From the NCBI GenBank assembly GCA_016946835.1, contig JACVTC010000703.1, positions 1-11,385 on the forward strand: a DNA stretch of 11,385 bases. The letters are read 5' to 3'. The number at the start of each line of letters is the position of its first letter. Within the stretch, counting starts at the first letter, position 1. Shown piece after piece: positions 6,755-11,385 of this stretch. The stretch is from Neocallimastix lanati (nom. inval.) (taxonomy: Eukaryota > Neocallimastigomycota > Neocallimastigomycetes > Neocallimastigales > Neocallimastigaceae). The position numbers and the translations under genes are program-made. Under the pieces are notes generated by a model. It made no database searches and was not told where the DNA came from. It saw nothing but the letters and a program-made list of their open reading frames with translations.

Positions 6755-8764
6755 TTACTGTATTATATTATTTTGGGAATTTACAATTCCAAAAACAGTA
6801 CATGGATAGTTATTTATATATGAGTTGTTGTTATTTAATCTATTATTATCAGTTGAAATATTTATATTTCTGATATTCATATTTCTATTAGAATTATTTT
6901 GATTATCGACATTATTTAATGAATCAACGGAATAGGGTATTTGATAATTATTTGGAATTACTCTTTGATTTTGGTAAGATGCTATATTTTCTGAATTACC
7001 ATTTAGCATTCTTAATTGTGAATAATAAGAAGCAGATGTAAAATACTTTTGTGTGGAAGGATTGATATCTTGATTAGCTTTTTCATTACCATACCATTGA
7101 TATGGTACTTCTGAAGATGAAAAAAGAGAAGTTGAACCTGATGTTGTCGTATAATTAGAATAATGATTTTCACATTGAGAATTTTGAGTTTGGTTTTGAG
7201 TATAATAAGTATTTTGATTATAAGAGGGGTAATTATTAAAGTTTATAAAATCATTAAATTGTGCGGAGTAATTAACATTTACATTTCCAAAACGATCATT
7301 AGTAATATAATTTTCAGAATTAGTACCTGAAATATCATTTGTATTTGAATATTGAAAATTTTGATAATATAGATTAGTTGAAGAAGGTGTTGAAGTTGTT
7401 ATTGATGACGTTGAATTATTTGGTATTCTTCTCTGGAAATTTGGTGTCAACCTTGATGCAGAATAACTTGAATTTGAATAGCTATTTGAACTTGCCATAT
7501 AATTTTGATTTGTCAGTGAATATCCTAAAGCGTTAATAGTTGGGTTAGAATTTATAACATTGGAGCTAATATAGTTTTCATTTAATACTTGACTATTATT
7601 ATTAACATTATTAATATTTGTCATAGATGATGAACTGATATTCATATTAGATGATGAACCATTATTTGTTACATGAGATATACTAACTGCGGTAGACGTT
7701 GGAGTAGCTACTAATGTTGAATTTGATTGTAGTGAAGATGTAAAATTAGTATAACTTGAATTGTTATTTTTATTTAATGGACTTTGTGTTTGGGATGTTA
7801 CTGAATAGCTTTGATTATTACAATTAGTTATTGTATAAATTGATGCTGCAGGATCATCAATTGTAAACTAGTTATATCAGATAAAGTATTATTATTACTA
7901 CTATCTACCAAAGTTGCGGTACTACTATATGATGGAATAAATTTTTGATTCATACAAGAGATATCACTTATATTTGAGGAGGATCCAGATGAAGGAATCA
8001 TTAGTTTTGAAGTATTATTAGTACTGTTTTGAGATGATCTAGTTGACGACATATTGTTATTTATTGTACTTTTTTGAGTTGTCTTAATATCTTTCTTATT
8101 TTTATTATTTTTATCACCTGAACTATTATTTGATTTTATGGTCGAAATTTTTGAAGGATCAACAAGTTTTTTTTCTAACATTTCATCCCATATATTTTGA
8201 ATAATAGTACTTGTAATTAATGAAGGATCTTCACCATATTTATTTAAAACTGTACTCCATAATAATCTTATGGTTTGTAAATCTTTTGTACATCTTCTTA
8301 GTGTTCTACATTGTCTTTCCCCAAATGGTAAGATATGGAAGCCTTCCAATTGCTATTATAACGAATTAAAAAAAATAAATATAAATAATATTTTTAATTA
8401 TAAAAATAGAAGTATTATAATTATATATTTCATATAAAATATTTACATTAAGAACTCTTGATGCATCGACGAATCGATAAACAGAAGCTCTTGAAAGTTT
8501 AAAAACTTCCTTAAAATATTGTTCCATTGTTGAATGTTTAGCTTTATATAACTTTTTTGAAATAATCTCTTGCATCGCCATGGCCGTTTTTCTAAATCTT
8601 TCTTGTTTTTCTTCTCTAAATAAAAATGATTAAAATTCAATTAATTATTTATAAATGAATTTATACATATATATATAAACCAACCCTCCATGGCCTTCTC
8701 CTGAACGAATTATACTTCTATCAATAACTTGCTCAGCTGAATACAAAGCATTGTTAACATTCAT
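6755..8764 (-). CDS. Three-exon gene: bacterial-type helical domain plus Asn/Ser-rich tail
   Basis: The start is the ATG at 8762-8764, with an in-frame TAA upstream and an A at -3. The exons are 8685-8764, 8447-8615 and 6755-8352; phases agree at both joins. Residues about 36-155 read as a compact helical domain: an Ala-Met-Gln-Glu-Ile helix, Leu-Tyr-Lys, a Tyr-Phe-Lys-Glu-Val-Phe helix, then Ser-Arg-Ala-Ser-Val-Tyr-Arg-Phe-Val-Asp-Ala. The second join gives Leu-Asn-Gln-Leu, followed by Ile-Leu-Pro-x3-Glu-Arg-Gln-x-Arg-x-Leu and a Leu-Ile-Thr-Ser helix. This pattern is familiar from uncharacterised phage and plasmid proteins of bacteria and suggests nucleic-acid binding. The rest, about 450 residues, is Asn/Ser/Tyr/Gln-rich and disordered, as in many fungal regulators. 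The frame moves by -1 between 7866 and 7828. It ends at TAA 6755-6757. Confidence 0.8.
8353..8446 (-). other. Intron 2 (94 bp) of the minus-strand three-exon gene
   Basis: The donor GTAAAT begins at 8446 and the acceptor ATAATAG ends at 8353, phase 0. Removing it joins the Asp-Ala-x-x-Val-Leu helix to the Ile-Leu-Pro block at the distance expected for the domain, which supports the model strongly. Confidence 0.85.
8616..8684 (-). other. Intron 1 (69 bp) of the minus-strand three-exon gene
   Basis: The donor GTTGGT begins at 8684 and the acceptor TTTAG ends at 8616. The join completes a Gly codon (GG + A) and leads directly into the exon 2 frame. Confidence 0.75.
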
Positions 8765-9048
8765 ATTTTTGTTTCGTTTCAAATAATAAAATTTTTAACT
8801 TTTTAATATGCAATTTTTATGTTAATTTTCTTTTTCTTTATTTAATATTAATACTACTTAATCACTTATCTCTAGATTTCTTTTTTGTTATATATTTCTT
8901 ATAATACCTCAATTAAAAACTTAATAATAAAATAATTTTAAAAAAGATTTTATATTAAATTACATTAATTACTCAATACATAAATTTTTATTCTTCTCTA
9001 ATATTAACAAAAGATAGTACAATTATTACTTTTATTTATATATTTGAG

Positions 9049-9070
9049 TTTTTTTTTTTTTAAAAAAAAA
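9049..9070. repeat. T13/A9 palindromic run
   Basis: About 13 T residues (9049-9061) abut 9 A residues (9062-9070), giving a self-complementary stretch in the upstream flank of the 8764 gene. Confidence 0.8.
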
Positions 9071-9367
9071 TATTAAAACTAATATATAAATTTCAATTAA
9101 TAATAATAATAATTTTGTTTAATATATAATATATATTATTATAAAGTAGATTTAAAATTTTGATTTTTTATTATATTCATTTAACACATTTATATCATAT
9201 ATAACAATATAAAAATATATAGCTTATATAATTTATATTTTAATTAATGAATATAATTGATAGTTAACGTTATAATAATAGTAGTAATAATAATTATGAA
9301 TTTATAAAATATTTAATTCAATAAACAAAGAATAAATAATAATTAAATTACTTTAATATTATAATTG

Positions 9368-9369
9368 AA

Positions 9370-9400
<31 letters not shown>

Positions 9401-9402
9401 AT
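9368..9402. repeat. (AAAT)n microsatellite
   Basis: About nine tandem AAAT units without interruption. Confidence 0.9.
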
Positions 9403-9446
9403 AGAATAAAACATAAAAATTTAAAAGAAAATATAATAAAAAAAAT

Positions 9447-9468
9447 AAAAAAAAAAAAAAAAAAAAAA
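9447..9468. repeat. A22 homopolymer
   Basis: A run of 22 A residues within a wider A-rich stretch (9437-9481). The length is uncertain in any assembly. Confidence 0.9.
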
Positions 9469-10384
9469 GTAAAAAAAAAATTAAAAATATATAGATTTAT
9501 AGAAAAGAAAAAAGCTGAAAATAAATATATTATATATATAAAGATAGGAATTAATATATATTAAAAAATATATTCATAACATTAAAGTAATTTTTCACAT
9601 AAAAAATAGTAAACAAAATAAAAAATCAAAAACTAAAATATTATTTTTAATTTTTTGGTATTTTTAAAATAATTTTTAAAATTTGTTAGTGTAAAAATAA
9701 TTTATTAAATGGAAGTCATTAATACTTATATATTATTTATAATTAATATTAAAGTTATTTTTATTCTCTTTTTTTCTATTTTTTTATTAAAGTTTTTTTT
9801 TATTCTTTTTTTATTTTGAATTTTACTTTAAACTTTTTGATCAATATATATATATAAATTATGAGTAAAACTACTAATTGGTAAATATTACAATAATAAT
9901 ATTTTATTAAAATAATTATTGCAATATAAGTATATATAAAACACTATCTTTTTTCATTAATAGTATAAATATATTTAATTTCTTTAATATTTTTTAATTT
10001 TTATTCTTGATTGAATATATATATATTTATAATACATTATTCATTATAAATGAAATATAACTGTTAAAATAAATATATAAATATATTTTTCATATTTTCA
10101 TCTGACATTTTAGAAATTATATCTATATTTATTTATAATAATAAGATTTCTGGTAAATTTAAATATGAGTAAAATTAATATTTAAAACCAAAATATATAA
10201 TAATATAGTTTTATTCTAATTTTTATTAAAAATAATAATATTCTTATTAAAAAGGAAAATTTAATTTTTAAAATTCTGGTTAAATATTTTTTTTTTTATT
10301 AATACTTAATAATTTATTACTAATATAATTTTTATTTATAATTATTTGATATATAATAAAATTTTAATAATATTAAACAATTCT

Positions 10385-11361
10385 TTAATTAAGTTTAATA
10401 GATAATGATATTTTTTTAGTAAGGTTTATATTCTCTGCTTCAACAGTTTCTTTTATATCTTTACTAGAAATATTTTTTTTCTTATCCTTTCCTTTTGTTT
10501 TATTGTTTTCACTTTCTTTTGATTTTTCCCCTTTTTTACCGTTCACATTATTTTTTTTGGATCCTTTATTTTTCTTTTTATCATTGCTTGTATTTTCTTC
10601 AACTCTTCTTAATATATTTTCATCAATTAATGGATTTAAAATATAGATATCTTCTATATATTTCTATATTTTTTAATAATTAGTTTTGTTATTTGAGGTA
10701 AAACAACCATTATTTATTATATAATTTAATATACCTCTCCGTGTAAAAATGAATTTAATGGAATATAAACATCATATATTTCAATTTCTTCCATTAATGT
10801 CCTTGTATAAAGATTTTTCAATTCTTTAATAAATATTTTTTTTTTGGAATAAAATTTGTTAATTATAATTTAATAATAATAATAATTACAATATTTATTA
10901 TAATATTTATATTAAAATATAACATATATTTGTATACCATCAATCTCCGCTTGTGATAATTTTTTAGATTTTTTCTTCTGTTTTGATTTGTCTTTTTTTG
11001 ATGATACATTTTCTTTTTCTTCAACTTCTGTATTTTTAATATTTTTTTCCTGATTTTTTACATATGAATACTTTTTTCTATTTAATATAAACCTAATTCC
11101 TGCTAAAATTTAAAAAACAATATACAATTAATATTGAAATTATATTAAATTATATATTCAAAAAATAATTTTTATCTTACAATAGAATGAATCTCTTGCT
11201 TTAATATCTGCTTTATGAATAATATTATTATTATAATTAAAATTTATTGATCTATTTTCTTCATTCCAAATTTCTTCATTTGTTTCAATACAATCAAAAT
11301 TTTCTAAAATAATTTTAATACTATATACATATCTTATATATATAATGTTAAAATTTTATTA
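10385..11361 (-). CDS. Lys-rich protein, last four exons visible (5' end outside or unclear)
   Basis: The exons are about 11182-11361, 10938-11102, 10735-10823 and 10385-10663, ending at TAA 10385-10387. All three joins keep frame (phases 1, 1, 0), and intron removal gives continuous sensible protein. The first visible exon has a Trp-Asn-Glu-Glu-Asn-Arg region and runs into Phe-Tyr / Ser-Gly-Ile-Arg-Phe across the join. Then come a Lys-rich stretch, an acidic helix with Met-Glu-Glu-Ile-Glu, the block Val-Tyr-Ile-Pro-Leu-Asn-Ser-Phe-Leu-His-Gly-Glu, and a second long Lys/Asn-rich, probably disordered stretch. The left end of the first exon cannot be fixed. I do not recognise the family securely. 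The order of features loosely recalls the flagellar protein CFAP70, from memory and without a firm alignment. Confidence 0.65.
10664..10734 (-). other. Intron (71 bp) in the Lys-rich gene
   Basis: The donor GTATAT begins at 10734 and the acceptor AATATAG ends at 10664, phase 0. A second AG ten bases downstream would put a stop in frame, so the first is preferred. Confidence 0.75.
10824..10937 (-). other. Intron (114 bp) in the Lys-rich gene
   Basis: The donor GTATAC begins at 10937 and the acceptor TTAAAG ends at 10824, phase 1. The join makes a Glu codon and continues an acidic helix. Confidence 0.7.
11103..11181 (-). other. Intron (79 bp) in the Lys-rich gene
   Basis: The donor GTAAGA begins at 11181 and the acceptor TTTTAG ends at 11103, phase 1. 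The join completes a Ser codon. Confidence 0.75.
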
Positions 11362-11385
11362 TTATATATAATTTTTATTAAAAAT

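Larger units (their letters stand above)
8765..10384. other. 1.6-kb AT-rich intergenic region
   Basis: It lies between two minus-strand genes, so it should hold the promoter of the 8764 start and the 3' flank of the gene ending at 10385. I see no coding exon, RNA gene or recognisable motif beyond simple repeats. Short frames, such as a hydrophobic one starting near 9710, look like chance. Confidence 0.6.

Noticed and set aside
7866-7908. A 41-base intron (GTAGAT...CTAG) as the cause of the frame change in the three-exon gene
   Set aside because: It would restore frame, but it is shorter than all five other introns (69-114 bp), and the five other breaks of the same -1 type make a missing base more likely. 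It is not fully excluded.
9710-9820. Short hydrophobic plus-strand frame beginning ATG at 9710
   Set aside because: It is a translation of T-rich low-complexity DNA with no support from codon use or context.
10080-10112. Minus-strand ATG with a short Ser-Asp-Glu-Asn start
   Set aside because: It stops after about 14 codons and no following exon is evident.
10495-10683. Plus-strand Phe/Tyr/Leu-rich frame
   Set aside because: It is antisense to the Lys-rich last exon (10385-10663), which has consistent splice joins.
1-11385. CRISPR arrays, operons, ribosome binding sites or other bacterial features
   Set aside because: There are no regularly spaced repeats with unique spacers and no Shine-Dalgarno-like spacing; introns and the retroelements show a eukaryotic genome.

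Overview
The window is very AT-rich eukaryotic DNA. Evidence: short GT..AG introns (69, 94, 71, 114 and 79 bp), Ty3/gypsy LTR-retrotransposon sequence, Asn/Ser/Lys-rich low-complexity proteins, long A/T homopolymers and AT microsatellites, and no operon-like packing. The picture fits an early-diverging, AT-rich fungus such as an anaerobic gut fungus, but no marker gene settles this. Other AT-rich protists remain possible. The standard stop codons fit every gene model.

Layout. (1) 1-1884, minus strand: gag, zinc knuckle, retropepsin and the first part of reverse transcriptase of a Ty3/gypsy element that runs off the left edge. (2) About 1885-3720: non-coding DNA that would hold the element's leader and 5' LTR. 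It contains a GC-rich, hairpin-forming island (about 2220-2490), a purine-strand degenerate repeat (2655-3056), several perfect hairpins and a degenerate tRNA-like module (3567-3622). (3) 3720-3866, plus strand: the C-terminal tail of a second Ty3/gypsy integrase, 5'-truncated and in opposite orientation, followed by a presumptive 3' LTR region. (4) 4587-6123, plus strand: an unrecognised protein with five copies of a K-[LI]-x-x-[FVI]-[FL]-G motif, split by two frame breaks. (5) 6755-8764, minus strand: a three-exon gene. Its N-terminus carries a helical domain resembling one in phage and plasmid proteins of bacteria, followed by a long Asn/Ser/Tyr/Gln-rich tail. (6) 8765-10384: AT-rich intergenic DNA. 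(7) 10385 to the right edge, minus strand: the last four exons of a Lys-rich protein, not securely identified.

The two host genes in the middle (4587-6123 and 6755-8764) converge on 6124-6754. There is no sign that the genes act together. The main cross-cutting observation is that all six reading-frame breaks, in the retroelement and in two host genes on both strands, are the same -1 type. Each can be read as loss of one base, mostly in a short homopolymer. This points to residual single-base deletions in the assembly, or much less likely to biology, rather than to independent decay of each gene.
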